64,000 bases of DNA from Streptomyces spectabilis (GCF_008704795.1 NZ_CP023690.1:1550001-1614000), one strand, 5' to 3'; counted from the first letter of the stretch, positions 7,485 through 18,049 are shown. Notes: generated from the sequence alone by a model not told the origin. Made by a program: numbers and translations.

Positions 7485-8819
7485 TCACGCCCCGGCCGCC
7501 CGCGGCGCCAGGCACTCGTCGACGAGCGCGGCGATGCGGTCCAGGCCCTGCTCGATCCGCTCCGGCGCCAACGTACTGATGGAGAGCCGCAGTTGGTGGT
7601 GGCCCGCGGTGGAGCCGTAGAAGTGGTGCATGGGCGTGAAGAGCACCCCGTGGCGGCGGGCCGCGTGCGCGAGGAGGGCGTCGTCGACGGTGAAGGGCAC
7701 GGTGACCACGACGAAGAAGCCGCCCGTGGGCGCGTTCCAGCTGACGCCCGCGCGGTCCCCGAGGCGCCGGTCGAGGCCGTCCAGGACCTGCTGGAGGTTG
7801 CGCCGGTAGACCTCCGTCTCCCGGCGGTTGGCCGCGGCCATGCTGCAGCCGTGGGTGAGCAGCTTGCCGCCGATGACGGCCTGGGCGATCGGCGGGGTGT
7901 TGACGGTCAGCATGCTCTTGATCTTGGAGAGTTCGTCGGCGAGGAGCACGTCGCCGCCGCGCCCTCCGGTCACCCGCTGCCCGGCGACGACGTATCCCAC
8001 CCGGGCGCCGGGCATCCCGGTCTTGGCGAACGAGCCCAGATAGACGACGCGTTGGCCCTTGTCGAGGGCCTTCAGGGTGGGCGGCCGCTCGGCCGCGCTG
8101 TTCAGCAACCCGTACGCGTTGTCCTCCAGGAGCAGCAGGTCCTCGGCCGCGGCGAGGTCGAGGAGCCGGTGCCGGTCGGCGACCGGCATGCTGACGCCCA
8201 CGGGGTTGGCGAAGTCGGGGGTGACGTAGCAGGCGCGGACGCGTCGGCCCGCCGCTCGCTCCCGGCGGAGCCGGTCCGCCAGGTCGTCGAGGTCGATGCC
8301 CTGCTCCCCGGTGCGCACGGGAAGGACCGGCAGGTCGGCGAGGAGGGCGGCGCCGGTCAGACCGACGTAGGTCGGGCTCGGCGCGAGGAGCGCGTCCCGG
8401 TCACCGGCCCGCAGCGCGCGCAGCACCAGGAACATCGCCTCCTGGCAGCCGACGGTGACGACCACCGACTCCGGGGCGGCCTCGATGCCCTCGTCCACGG
8501 CCAGGCTGCGCGCGACCAGGCCGGCGATGACGCCCTTGGTGTCGCCGTACTGGAACAGGGCGCGGGCCACAGCCGCCTGGCTCATGCCGAGGTCGTCGCG
8601 CAGATGCGCGCAGAACGTCCGCAGGTACTCGTGGATCAGCGCCACGTCGTAGAAGCCCTCGTAGGGGCGGCCCGCCGCGAAGGAGATCGCGTCCGGGTAG
8701 GTGCCCGCCACCTCGTTCAGCAGGTTCATGGATTCCATCGACGTATCGCCGAGCGAGGCGTGCAGGGTGGCCGCGTCCAACTCGGCGCGGGCGATTTCCG
8801 ATTCCGGGATTTCCCTCAC
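7485..8819 (-). CDS. hpgT: 4-hydroxyphenylglycine / 3,5-dihydroxyphenylglycine transaminase (HpgT-like)
   Basis: PLP-dependent fold type I aminotransferase, 444 residues. Expected to convert 4-hydroxyphenylglyoxylate to L-4-hydroxyphenylglycine, with tyrosine as amino donor in known pathways. Visible marks are ISFAAGRPYEGFYD near the N-terminus, YVTPDFANPVG, LEDNAYGLL and the Schiff-base lysine in YLGSFAKTGMPGARVGY. The start is GTG 8817-8819 with AAGGA five bases upstream, giving VREIPESEIARAELD. It is divergent from hmaS-hmo, the other two Hpg genes, which is the main reason for choosing HpgT over a MocR-like or general aminotransferase. No frame damage is visible, unlike its partner hmaS. 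Confidence 0.82.
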   Translation of the reverse strand: MREIPESEIARAELDAATLHASLGDTSMESMNLLNEVAGTYPDAISFAAGRPYEGFYDVALIHEYLRTFCAHLRDDLGMSQAAVARALFQYGDTKGVIAGLVARSLAVDEGIEAAPESVVVTVGCQEAMFLVLRALRAGDRDALLAPSPTYVGLTGAALLADLPVLPVRTGEQGIDLDDLADRLRRERAAGRRVRACYVTPDFANPVGVSMPVADRHRLLDLAAAEDLLLLEDNAYGLLNSAAERPPTLKALDKGQRVVYLGSFAKTGMPGARVGYVVAGQRVTGGRGGDVLLADELSKIKSMLTVNTPPIAQAVIGGKLLTHGCSMAAANRRETEVYRRNLQQVLDGLDRRLGDRAGVSWNAPTGGFFVVVTVPFTVDDALLAHAARRHGVLFTPMHHFYGSTAGHHQLRLSISTLAPERIEQGLDRIAALVDECLAPRAAGA

Positions 8820-10983
<2,164 letters not shown>

Positions 10984-11011
10984 GCCGCCCCGCGAGGCGT
11001 CGGCCGGACGG

Positions 11012-11290
11012 TCAATACATCATGCGCGGATCGACATAGTGCTTGAATTCAAGGAGATTTCCGGTCGGGTCGATCAGGACGAAGGCGCGGTGTTCCTCGA
11101 CCGTTCCCCCGAACCGTGTCCGCACCTCCTGGAATACCGGCACTTTGCGCAGGTCGACGAGACGGAGCAGCGCGTCGAAATCCGTACGCGAACGGAACGT
11201 CACGCCGAAGTGCCCGGGGGGGTAGAGCGAGGGCCTGAGCGTTTCACTATTCCGGCGGAGCGAAAAGCAATGACCATTCAGCAGGGCCCA
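11012..11290 (-). pseudogene. VOC-family (glyoxalase-like) protein, frameshifted remnant
   Basis: The last 63 codons read as the C-terminal half of a VOC/glyoxalase protein (SRTDFDALLRLVDL, RAFVLIDPTGNLLEFKHY). Upstream, the matching continuation GHCFSLRRNSETLRPSLYPPG is in another frame, and the join PPG-HFGVTF falls on a run of seven G on the plus strand (11216-11222). One base too many or too few there would join the frames. Even when joined, only about 90 residues are recognisable, against 120-140 for the family, so the first half is missing. Either a pseudogene or, for the run of G, a sequencing error. Confidence 0.55.
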
Positions 11291-11425
11291 CCGGGCGCGC
11301 CGCGCCGACCTGGCGCGACGCTCCCGGGGCGGGACTCGCGCCGGAGCACACCGGCCAGGGCGCCGACGCCCCGCCCGTGGCCGAGAGCCGTCAGCCGTGG
11401 CCGTTCGTCACGCCGAGAGTCGAAG

Positions 11426-11431
11426 TACTCT
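11426..11431 (+). promoter_or_regulatory. -10 element of arsR-like gene, leaderless
   Basis: TACTCT is followed by six bases and then the ATG at 11438. No ribosome site is present. Confidence 0.5.
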
Positions 11432-11433
11432 AT

Positions 11434-11449
11434 TTGCATGGATGCGCAA
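11434..11449. promoter_or_regulatory. TTGC-N8-GCAA site over the arsR start codon
   Basis: TTGCATGGATGCGCAA spans the predicted transcription start and ATG of the ArsR gene, a position that would block transcription. It agrees at 14 of 16 positions with one half of the large palindrome at 18026-18049. Autoregulation is inferred. Confidence 0.45.
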
Positions 11450-11881
11450 GGACAGTCGTGGGACGCCGCGGCCGCGGACCGGGCCGTGGCGGTGCTCAAG
11501 GCGGTGGCCGACCCCTCCCGCTATCGCCTGCTGTGGGCCCTCAGCCAGCAGGAGCTGCCGGTCAGCGCCCTCGCGGAGCTGCTCGGCGCCCATGTGGCGG
11601 CGACCTCCCAGCACCTGGCGAAGCTGCGGGCGGCCGGACTCGTGGTGCCGCGCCGCGAGGGCACCCGGATCTACTACCGGGCCGCGGACGTGCGCGGCCT
11701 CCTGGAAGAGGCGGCCCTGGTGGCGCGGCCCGCGGCGGAGCGGGCCGGGGCGGGCCCCGCCGACGCCGCCGAGGTGGGCGTGGAGACGGCGGTGGAGACG
11801 GCCGTCGCGCACGTGTCCGCCCGCGCGTCGCGGGCCCGGGCGGGCCGGGCCGGGCGCCGCCGCCCGGCGACCGAGCACTGA
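11438..11881 (+). CDS. ArsR/SmtB-family transcriptional regulator
   Basis: Small winged-helix repressor, 147 residues. Core: AVLKAVADPSRYRLLWAL, the recognition helix region LAELLGAHVAATSQHLAKLRAAGLV, then wing RREGTRIYYRAAD. The protein contains no Cys, and the His/Asp pattern of the alpha-5 metal site of NmtR or CzrA is not evident after ADVRGLLEEAALVA, so metal sensing is unproven. The C-terminal tail is rich in Ala, Arg and Gly and probably disordered. ATG 11438 was chosen because the domain starts directly after it and a -10 box lies six bases upstream. It ends seven bases from the convergent LysR gene. Targets may include the sites near 18 kb. Confidence 0.9.
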   Translation: MDAQGQSWDAAAADRAVAVLKAVADPSRYRLLWALSQQELPVSALAELLGAHVAATSQHLAKLRAAGLVVPRREGTRIYYRAADVRGLLEEAALVARPAAERAGAGPADAAEVGVETAVETAVAHVSARASRARAGRAGRRRPATEH

Positions 11882-11888
11882 CCCGCGG

Positions 11889-12809
11889 TCAGGAGTCCGC
11901 CGCCCGCGGCTCCCTGACGCCGAGGACGTCGAGCAGGGCCCGGGTGGCCGGGCTGGGGTTGAACCGGCTCCACACCAGGTACTCCACGCGCCGCGGCCCG
12001 TCGACCACCGGGACGAGGGCCAGTTCGGGATCGGCGGCGACCCGCGGCCCGATGAACGCCGACGGCAGCAGCGCGACCCCGAGGCCCCGCGCGATCAACC
12101 CGGTCATCAGGGCGACCTGGGCCTCGTACGCCACGTCGCGGACCAGACCCGCCGCGGCGAACGCCTGATCGGACTGGGCCCGCGCGGGCGACCCGGCCGC
12201 GAAGTCCACGAACGTCTCCCCCGCGATCTCGCGCAGCGTGACTCGCTCGGCGCCCGCGAGCCGGTGCCCGGCGGGCACGACGAGCACGTGCTCGTCGTGG
12301 TCGAGCACGAGGGACTCCACTCCGGCGGGCAGGTCGCCCTCCGGCAGGCCGAGGAAGGCGATGTCCAGGCCGCCGCCGCGGACGGCGGCCGTCAGGTCGT
12401 CGCTGCGTCCGCCCCGCAGGAAGACGCGGACGTCCGGGTGCCGGGCGCGGTAGCGCTGGAGCAGTTCCGCCACGTCGACGGCTGCCGTGGTCACGATCAC
12501 GCCGACGGCGAGCCGGCCGCGCACCGCGCCCGAGGCCGCGGCGGCGTCGGCGGCCGCCCGGTCGGCCGCGGCCAGGCACTCCCGCGCGGCGACGAGGAAG
12601 GCCTCCCCCGCGCTGGTCGGCTCGGTGCGGCGGCTGGAGCGGGCGAACAGCTTGACGCCCAGCTCCCGCTCCAGGGCGGCGATCCGATGGCTGAGGGACG
12701 ACTGCACCACGGAGCAGCGCTCCGCCGCGCGCGTGAAGTTGCGGGTTTCGGCGACGGCGACGACGTACCGCATCTGCTGGAGATCCACTCGGCCATCGTC
12801 CTCATTCAT
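11889..12809 (-). CDS. LysR-family transcriptional regulator
   Basis: LysR-type regulator of about 306 residues: N-terminal helix-turn-helix (MRYVVAVAETRNFTRAAERCSVVQSSLSHRI shortened form near residues 13-43) and a substrate-binding domain with LAVGVIVTTAAV, FLGLPEGDLPAGV and LIARGLGVALLPSAFIG. ATG 12807-12809 (MNEDDGRVDLQQ) was preferred; the GTG giving VDLQQ six codons later is also possible because no clear ribosome site marks either. It is divergent from an EamA exporter and its oxidoreductase partner, which it probably regulates. The usual T-N11-A box was not resolved. Confidence 0.9.
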   Translation of the reverse strand: MNEDDGRVDLQQMRYVVAVAETRNFTRAAERCSVVQSSLSHRIAALERELGVKLFARSSRRTEPTSAGEAFLVAARECLAAADRAAADAAAASGAVRGRLAVGVIVTTAAVDVAELLQRYRARHPDVRVFLRGGRSDDLTAAVRGGGLDIAFLGLPEGDLPAGVESLVLDHDEHVLVVPAGHRLAGAERVTLREIAGETFVDFAAGSPARAQSDQAFAAAGLVRDVAYEAQVALMTGLIARGLGVALLPSAFIGPRVAADPELALVPVVDGPRRVEYLVWSRFNPSPATRALLDVLGVREPRAADS

Positions 12810-12866
12810 GGCTGCGATGACAACCATGCTTTGGAAACATGATCGGGCGCGGCGCAGACTCCTCGC

Positions 12867-13832
12867 ATGTCCACCTTGACCGAGCGGTCACCGGGTCCCT
12901 CGCGGGCCTCTTCGGCGCCACGCGTGGCGACCGTCGCGCTGACCGCGCTCGCTCCCGCTTCCTGGGGCACCACGTACGCGGTGACCACGGAACTGCTGCC
13001 GCCCGGGCAGCCGCTGTTCGCCGGGCTCGTGCGCGCCCTGCCCGCCGGGCTGCTCGCCCTGGCGATCACCCGCGTCCTCCCGCGCGGGGACTGGTGGTGG
13101 AAGTCCGCCGTCCTGGGCGCGCTCAACATCGGTGCCCTGTTCCCCCTGTTGTTCCTGGCGGCCGAGCGGCTCCCCGGCGGGGTGGCGGCCACCCTCAGCG
13201 CCACCCAGCCGCTGCTGGTCGCCGGCCTTTCCATCGTCGTGCTCCACGTCCGGCCGACGGCCTGGCAGTGGACCTGGGGCGGGCTCGGCGTGCTCGGCGT
13301 CGGACTCGTCGTGCTCGGCCCCCAGGCCCGTCTGGACGCCGTGGGGATCCTCGCCGTCCTCGGCGGCACCGCGGGCATGGCGGGCGGGATCGTCCTCACC
13401 AAGCGCTGGGGCCGCCCCGCGGGGGTCGGCCCGCTGACCCTGGCGGGCTGGCAACTGACCGCGGGCGGGCTGCCGTTGCTGCCGCTCACGCTTGCCGTCG
13501 AGGGGATGCCGCACGGGATCGACGGCGAGGCCGTCGTCGGCTATCTGTGGCTCGGCAGCATGGGCGGGATCATCTCGTTCGCGCTCTGGTTCCGCGGCAT
13601 CGGCAGGCTGCCGGTCGGCGCGTCCGCGCCGCTGGTGCTCCTGTCGCCGCTGGTCGCCACCGTCGCCGGCATCGCGCTCGGCGAGTCCCTGAACCTGCCG
13701 CAGAGCCTCGGCTTCGCCCTCGCCCTCGCGGCCCTGCTCGCCGCGCAGTTCAGTCCCCCACGGCTGCGGCGCGACGGCCGCACACCCCATGACCCCGTAC
13801 GAGAAGACCTGACACAAGGAGAGCTTTCATGA
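12867..13832 (+). CDS. EamA/DMT-family membrane exporter
   Basis: Drug/metabolite transporter of the RhaT/EamA group, 321 residues with about ten membrane segments in two repeats. The first repeat has VALTALAPASWGTTYAVTTELLPPG and FAGLVRALPAGLLALA. The second ends with SLGFALALAALLAAQF. It likely exports a small metabolite or amino-acid-like compound. The next gene overlaps it by four bases (ATGA), so both form one operon under the divergent LysR regulator. The start lacks a clear ribosome site. Substrate unknown. Confidence 0.88.
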   Translation: MSTLTERSPGPSRASSAPRVATVALTALAPASWGTTYAVTTELLPPGQPLFAGLVRALPAGLLALAITRVLPRGDWWWKSAVLGALNIGALFPLLFLAAERLPGGVAATLSATQPLLVAGLSIVVLHVRPTAWQWTWGGLGVLGVGLVVLGPQARLDAVGILAVLGGTAGMAGGIVLTKRWGRPAGVGPLTLAGWQLTAGGLPLLPLTLAVEGMPHGIDGEAVVGYLWLGSMGGIISFALWFRGIGRLPVGASAPLVLLSPLVATVAGIALGESLNLPQSLGFALALAALLAAQFSPPRLRRDGRTPHDPVREDLTQGELS

Positions 13833-14479
13833 ACGCAGGGATGAGGATCGCCGTGCTCGGCGCCAGCGGGATGGTCGGCAGCCGGGTGATCGAAGAGGCC
13901 CGCGCCCGGGGGCACGAGGTGCTCGCCCTGTCCCGGAAGCCCGCGAGCGACGACCCGGGCGTGACGCCGGTCGCGGTCGACGCCGACGACCCGGACGCCC
14001 TGCGCGCGGCCCTCGCGGCCTCCGCCGCCGACACGGTCGTGGTGAGCCTGCGGACCATGCCGGTCGACCAGGAGTTCCTGGTCGGGGCCACGCGTACGGT
14101 CCTCGACAGCGCCGCGCGCCTCGGCATCCGGGTCCTGGTGGTCGGCGGCGCGGGCGCGCTGCGCAGCCCGGGCCACGAGGACCTGCTGGTCGCCGACGAC
14201 CTCGCGTACGTGCCCGCGGCGGTGACGGCCGTCGCCGCCGCGGGGGTGGCCCAGCTGCGGGCCTGCCAGGAGCACCCCGGGGGCGACTGGGTCTATCTGA
14301 GCCCGCCCGCCCTGCTCGAACCCGGCACCCGCACGGGCCGCTACCGGCGCGGCACGGACACCCTGCTCACCGGCGCCGACGGCCGCTCGTGGATCAGCGC
14401 GGAGGACCTGGCCGTGGCGGTGGTCGACGAGCTGGAGTCGCCCGGCCCGCAGCGCCACATCACGGTCGCCGCCGCCTGA
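13829..14479 (+). CDS. NAD(P)-binding oxidoreductase, NmrA-like
   Basis: Rossmann-fold protein, 216 residues, with GASGMVGSRVIEEA at residues 10-23, RVLVVGGAGALRSPG in the middle and DGRSWISAEDLAVAVVDELE near the end. It resembles the gene at 6639-7340 in length and in the C-terminal segment (compare EGRSRISAEDAAVALVDEAE), so the two are probably distant paralogues. AAGGAGAGC precedes the ATG, which overlaps the exporter stop as ATGA. Likely flavin reductase-like or a redox sensor; substrate unknown. Confidence 0.85.
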   Translation: MNAGMRIAVLGASGMVGSRVIEEARARGHEVLALSRKPASDDPGVTPVAVDADDPDALRAALAASAADTVVVSLRTMPVDQEFLVGATRTVLDSAARLGIRVLVVGGAGALRSPGHEDLLVADDLAYVPAAVTAVAAAGVAQLRACQEHPGGDWVYLSPPALLEPGTRTGRYRRGTDTLLTGADGRSWISAEDLAVAVVDELESPGPQRHITVAAA

Positions 14480-14502
14480 GCGCGGTCGCGGGGTTCCCTG
14501 CC

Positions 14503-15888
14503 TTACGGGGCGCTCCCGTCCGCGTCGTCGAGCCGGTACTCCTCGGGGCCCGCGGCATAGCCGAACAGCTCCGCGTAGCGGCCCCAGTCCGTGGCCGTCT
14601 CCAGCTGCCGTTCGGCCTGCTCGCTCGTGAAGTGGTGGGCGAGCAGGTCGCGGAAGTACCCGGCGCGGACGGTGCCGTCCGGGCGCCGGCGCAGGCTGTT
14701 GGTGATCAGCTTCACGAGCGGCACCTCCAGGGCCGCGCGGGCGAACAGCGGCTTGGACGTCTGCACGTCGGCCCCGGCGAACGCGGCGCCCTCCTCGGTG
14801 AGGACGAGGTCGTCGCCGCTGACGTGGGCGAAGCCGAGCAGGTCGAGCGCGTCGACCTGCGGGAGCAGGTCGTCGACGTCCAGGCCGAGGTCGTCGGCGA
14901 GGTCAGCGAGGTCGCAGCGGCCGCCCCGGTGGGCGACCGTCTCCGCGAGTCCGGACAGGCCGTCGACGGTGGCCGCGGGCAGCGGGCTGGTGGCGACCGT
15001 GCGCTTGTCCGGCTCCGCCGCCTCGGGGCGGCCCGGAAGGCGGGATTCGCGGGGGCGTCCGGTCATGACCCGGTAGACGCGGTCGATCAGTTCGTCGAAG
15101 GCGGGCGCGTTGCGGTCGCGCGGGCGCTCCAGGGAGATCTCGATGGTCTCGCGGATGGTGCCGTAGGGGCGGGAGCCCAGGACGACCACGCGGTCGGCCA
15201 TCAGGACGGCCTCCTCGATGTTGTGGGTCACCAGGACCACGGCCCGGGTCGGGAACTGGCCGGACTCCCACAGCTCCATCAGCTCGCCGCGCAGGTTCTC
15301 GGCGGTCAGCACGTCGAGCGCGGAGAACGGCTCGTCCATCATCAGCACGTCCGGCTCGACGACCAGGGCGCGGGCGAAGCCGACGCGCTGCCGCATGCCG
15401 CCGGACAGCTCCTTGGGGTACGCCGACTCGAAGCCGTCCAGGCCGATCAGGTCGATGGCCCGCACGGCGGCGCGGGCCCGTTCGTCGGCGGGCACGCCGC
15501 GTGCTTCCAGGCCGAGTTCCACGTTCTGCCGCACCGTCAGCCAGGGAAGCAGCGCGAAGGTCTGGAAGACCATGGCCGTGCCCGGGTTGGCGCCGGTCAG
15601 CGGCTCGCCGCGGTAGGCGACGGAGCCCGAGCTCGCCGGGATGAGTCCGGCGAGGCAGCGCAGCAGGGTGGACTTGCCCGAGCCGGACTTGCCGAGCAGC
15701 GCGACGATCTCCCCGGCGCGGACCTTCAAGTCGATGCCCGCGAGCACGGGCAGCTCCCCGTCGGCGCCCGCGTAGGACTTGGTCAGGCCGGTGGCTTCGA
15801 GCAGGACGTCGCCGTCGGCGGCGCGCGGGGGCCGTGCGGCGGGGCGGGCGGTGGGGGTGCGCAGGGCGCGCAGGGCCTTGAGTGCCAT
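14503..15888 (-). CDS. NitT/TauT-type ABC transporter ATPase with AAA-associated C-terminal domain
   Basis: ATP-binding subunit of a nitrate/sulfonate/bicarbonate-type importer, 461 residues. Walker A GKSGSGKST near residue 68, signature LSGGMRQRVGFARAL, Walker B VLMMDEPFSALD and the switch VTHNIEEAV are all present. The last 140 residues form the AAA-associated domain found in this subgroup (from AATVDGLSGLAETV to the end), of unknown function. It is the second gene after the fused permease (57-base gap). No binding-protein gene is adjacent. Metal, nitrate or sulfonate transport cannot be told apart from the sequence. Confidence 0.88.
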   Translation of the reverse strand: MALKALRALRTPTARPAARPPRAADGDVLLEATGLTKSYAGADGELPVLAGIDLKVRAGEIVALLGKSGSGKSTLLRCLAGLIPASSGSVAYRGEPLTGANPGTAMVFQTFALLPWLTVRQNVELGLEARGVPADERARAAVRAIDLIGLDGFESAYPKELSGGMRQRVGFARALVVEPDVLMMDEPFSALDVLTAENLRGELMELWESGQFPTRAVVLVTHNIEEAVLMADRVVVLGSRPYGTIRETIEISLERPRDRNAPAFDELIDRVYRVMTGRPRESRLPGRPEAAEPDKRTVATSPLPAATVDGLSGLAETVAHRGGRCDLADLADDLGLDVDDLLPQVDALDLLGFAHVSGDDLVLTEEGAAFAGADVQTSKPLFARAALEVPLVKLITNSLRRRPDGTVRAGYFRDLLAHHFTSEQAERQLETATDWGRYAELFGYAAGPEEYRLDDADGSAP

Positions 15889-15945
15889 GAGGGAGGCTCC
15901 AGTTCTCCAGGCGGGTGGGGAGAGTTTGCGGGGACCGGTCGGCGG

Positions 15946-17700
15946 TCAGAGGGAGTAGCGGCGTTCGGCGAGGCGGTAGAGACGGCGCCACAGCAGCCGG
16001 TTGAGCCCCACGACGTACAGGCTCATCACGGCGACGCCCGCGAGCAGCTGCGGGAAGTCGCCGTCGGCGGTGGCACGGGCGATGTACGCGCCGAGCCCGG
16101 TGGCGGTCAGCGTGGTGCCGCCGAAGGTGACGACCTCGGAGACGATCGAGGCGTTCCAGGCGCCGCCGGACGCGGTGATGCCGCCGGTGACGTACGCCGG
16201 GAAGACGCCCGGCAGGATCAGCCGCTGCCAGCGCTGCAGGCCGCGGACGCCGAGGTCGTCCATGGCCTCGCGGAGGTCGCTCGGGATCGACATGGCTCCG
16301 GCGATGGTGTTGAAGAGGATGTACCACTGGGCGCCGAGTGCCATCAGGAGGATGCCGCCGACGTCGATGGACAGGCCCGTCCGCAGGAAGAACCAGACGG
16401 CGAGCGGGAACAGGAAGTTGGCCGGGAAGGACGCCAGGACCTGCACGACGGGCTGGGCGATCCGGGTCAGGCGCGGCGAGAAGCCGATCCACACGCCGAC
16501 GGGCACCCAGACGACGGTCGCGACGGCGACGAGCACCACGACCCGGACGAACGTGACGAGGCCGAGCAGCAGCGGCTCACCGAACACGCCCAGTCCGGTG
16601 CTCTCGTGCAGATAGCCGCCGAGGTCGGCGAGGCCCCAGACGATCAGGCCGCCCGCGACGACCGCGAAGGCGATGTCGCCGGTGCGCCGCCGCGCCGGGT
16701 CGATGGACAGCGGCCGGTCGTCGGTGCCGAGGACGCGGGCGGCCCGGCCGAGGGCGCGGCCCGCCGGGCGCAGCAGGGCCCCGAGCAGCCGCGGCCAGTG
16801 GGAGCGGCGCAGGAAGTCGAGCACGACCGAGCGCTGCGCCTCGCTCGCCTCGGACTGCTCGTTCCTGAACTTCTCCGCCCAGGCGGTCAGCGGCCGCCAG
16901 AACAGGAAGTTCACGCCGATGACCATGACCGCCATGGTGAGGATGGCCCAGCCGACCTTGCCGAGGTCGCCGTCGGTGACGGCCGCTCCGGCGTAGGAGC
17001 CGACGCCCGGCAGCGCGTACTCCTTGTTGTTGACGCTGATGGCCTCCGACGCGACGAGGAAGAACCAGCCGCCGCCGAAGCTCATCATGCCGTTCCAGAC
17101 CAGGCCGATCATCCCGGCCGGCACCTCGACCTTCCAGAACCGCATCCACTTGGTGAAGCGGAACGACCGGGACAGCTCGTCGAGTTCACGGGGCAGCGAG
17201 GTGAGGGACTGGTAGAAGCCGAACGTCATGTTCCAGGCCTGCGAGGTGAAGATCGCGAAGATCGACGCGCACTCCAGACCGAGCATGGAGCCCGGGAACA
17301 GGGCGAGGAACCCGGTCACCGCGACCGTCAGGAAGCCGAGCACGGGCACGGACTGGAGGATGTCGAGTGCCGGGATCAGGATCCGTTCGAGACGGCGGCT
17401 CTTCGCCGCCGCGTAGGCGTACGCGAAGGTGAAGACGATCGAGGCGGCGAGCGCGGCGAACATGCGCAGGAGCGAGCGCGCCGCGTCGTACGGAAGGCGC
17501 GCGGGATCGGTGTCGACCTGGACCGACTGCTCGGTCGAGAAGCGGACGGTGGTGCCCTGGCCGACCTTCAGGACGAGGTAGAGCAGCACCAGGACGGCCG
17601 CGGCCACGACCACGTCCACCCACGTCATGCGGGACAGGCGCCCCGCGAACCGGCTGGCGAGCGGGGCGCGCGGGGCGCCGTCGCTGGTCCGGAACGACAT
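15946..17700 (-). CDS. NitT/TauT-type ABC transporter permease, fused double domain
   Basis: Single 584-residue chain with two binding-protein-dependent permease domains. The first has TFAYAYAAAKSRRLERIL and the EAA-like FRFTKWMRFWKVEVPAGM. The second has GVWIGFSPRLTRIAQPVVQVLASFP and LGVRGLQRWQRLILPGVFP. Each domain has about six membrane segments. Canonical systems use two separate or identical permeases, so the fusion is a subgroup trait that goes with the AAA-associated ATPase. ATG 17698-17700 follows GGAGG by eight bases. The gene begins an operon facing an MgtC-like gene across a region with strong palindromes. Confidence 0.88.
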   Translation of the reverse strand: MSFRTSDGAPRAPLASRFAGRLSRMTWVDVVVAAAVLVLLYLVLKVGQGTTVRFSTEQSVQVDTDPARLPYDAARSLLRMFAALAASIVFTFAYAYAAAKSRRLERILIPALDILQSVPVLGFLTVAVTGFLALFPGSMLGLECASIFAIFTSQAWNMTFGFYQSLTSLPRELDELSRSFRFTKWMRFWKVEVPAGMIGLVWNGMMSFGGGWFFLVASEAISVNNKEYALPGVGSYAGAAVTDGDLGKVGWAILTMAVMVIGVNFLFWRPLTAWAEKFRNEQSEASEAQRSVVLDFLRRSHWPRLLGALLRPAGRALGRAARVLGTDDRPLSIDPARRRTGDIAFAVVAGGLIVWGLADLGGYLHESTGLGVFGEPLLLGLVTFVRVVVLVAVATVVWVPVGVWIGFSPRLTRIAQPVVQVLASFPANFLFPLAVWFFLRTGLSIDVGGILLMALGAQWYILFNTIAGAMSIPSDLREAMDDLGVRGLQRWQRLILPGVFPAYVTGGITASGGAWNASIVSEVVTFGGTTLTATGLGAYIARATADGDFPQLLAGVAVMSLYVVGLNRLLWRRLYRLAERRYSL

Positions 17701-17820
17701 CACAAGAACCTCCGACCACACTGTGGGCACAGCGGACCCCGGGCCGCGACCGCAGAACGCGGCGGGCCGTGCGGGGTACGGAGCGATGCCCGGTGTGCGT
17801 AAGTGAATTGACTAGCGGGT

Positions 17821-17871
17821 TCAGAAGCCGCCGTCGAGGCAGCGGTCGCTACTGGGAGGGTCTGCGCCCAT
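17821..17871 (-). CDS. possible 16-residue leader peptide of the ABC transporter operon
   Basis: ATG 17869-17871 is preceded by AAGGAGG at ideal spacing and opens a 16-codon frame (MGADPPSSDRCLDGGF). It ends 120 bases before the permease start on the same strand. The strong ribosome site is the only evidence. It could be a regulatory leader or chance. No run of a single amino-acid codon that would mark an attenuator is present. Confidence 0.3.
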   Translation of the reverse strand: MGADPPSSDRCLDGGF

Positions 17872-17983
17872 GGCTGCCTCCTTCGGTGATGCCGGGCGGC
17901 CGGAGCCGCACCGCGGGCAGGGGGGAAGGGCCGGCCCCGGGCACCGGACGCGGGCCGGGGAGCCACCGGAAGTGTGCGCCTCT

Positions 17984-18049
17984 TTGCGTCGATACGCAAA
18001 TAACCGAACCCGGACGGAAAGACCTTTGCATAGTTGCGCAACTATGCAA
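17984..18049. promoter_or_regulatory. large operator palindromes between ABC transporter and mgtC-like gene
   Basis: Site A (17984-17999) is TTGCGT-CGAT-ACGCAA. Site B (18026-18049) is a perfect 24-base palindrome made of TTGCATAGTTGC and its reverse complement. Both contain TTGC-N8-GCAA, and B contains it twice overlapping (18026-18041 and 18034-18049). The sites lie 50 bases before the mgtC-like start and between it and the divergent transporter operon, so one regulator could control both. A related site covers the start of the ArsR gene at 11438. Confidence 0.6.

Noticed and set aside
7485..8819. MocR-type regulator
   Set aside because: There is no N-terminal winged helix; the protein is a free-standing aminotransferase and its neighbours are Hpg genes.
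14389..17802. Very long open frame on the plus strand opposite the ABC transporter genes
   Set aside because: It is antisense to two clear transporter genes, is rich in Gly, Gln, Asp and Val from codon mirroring, and has no family match.
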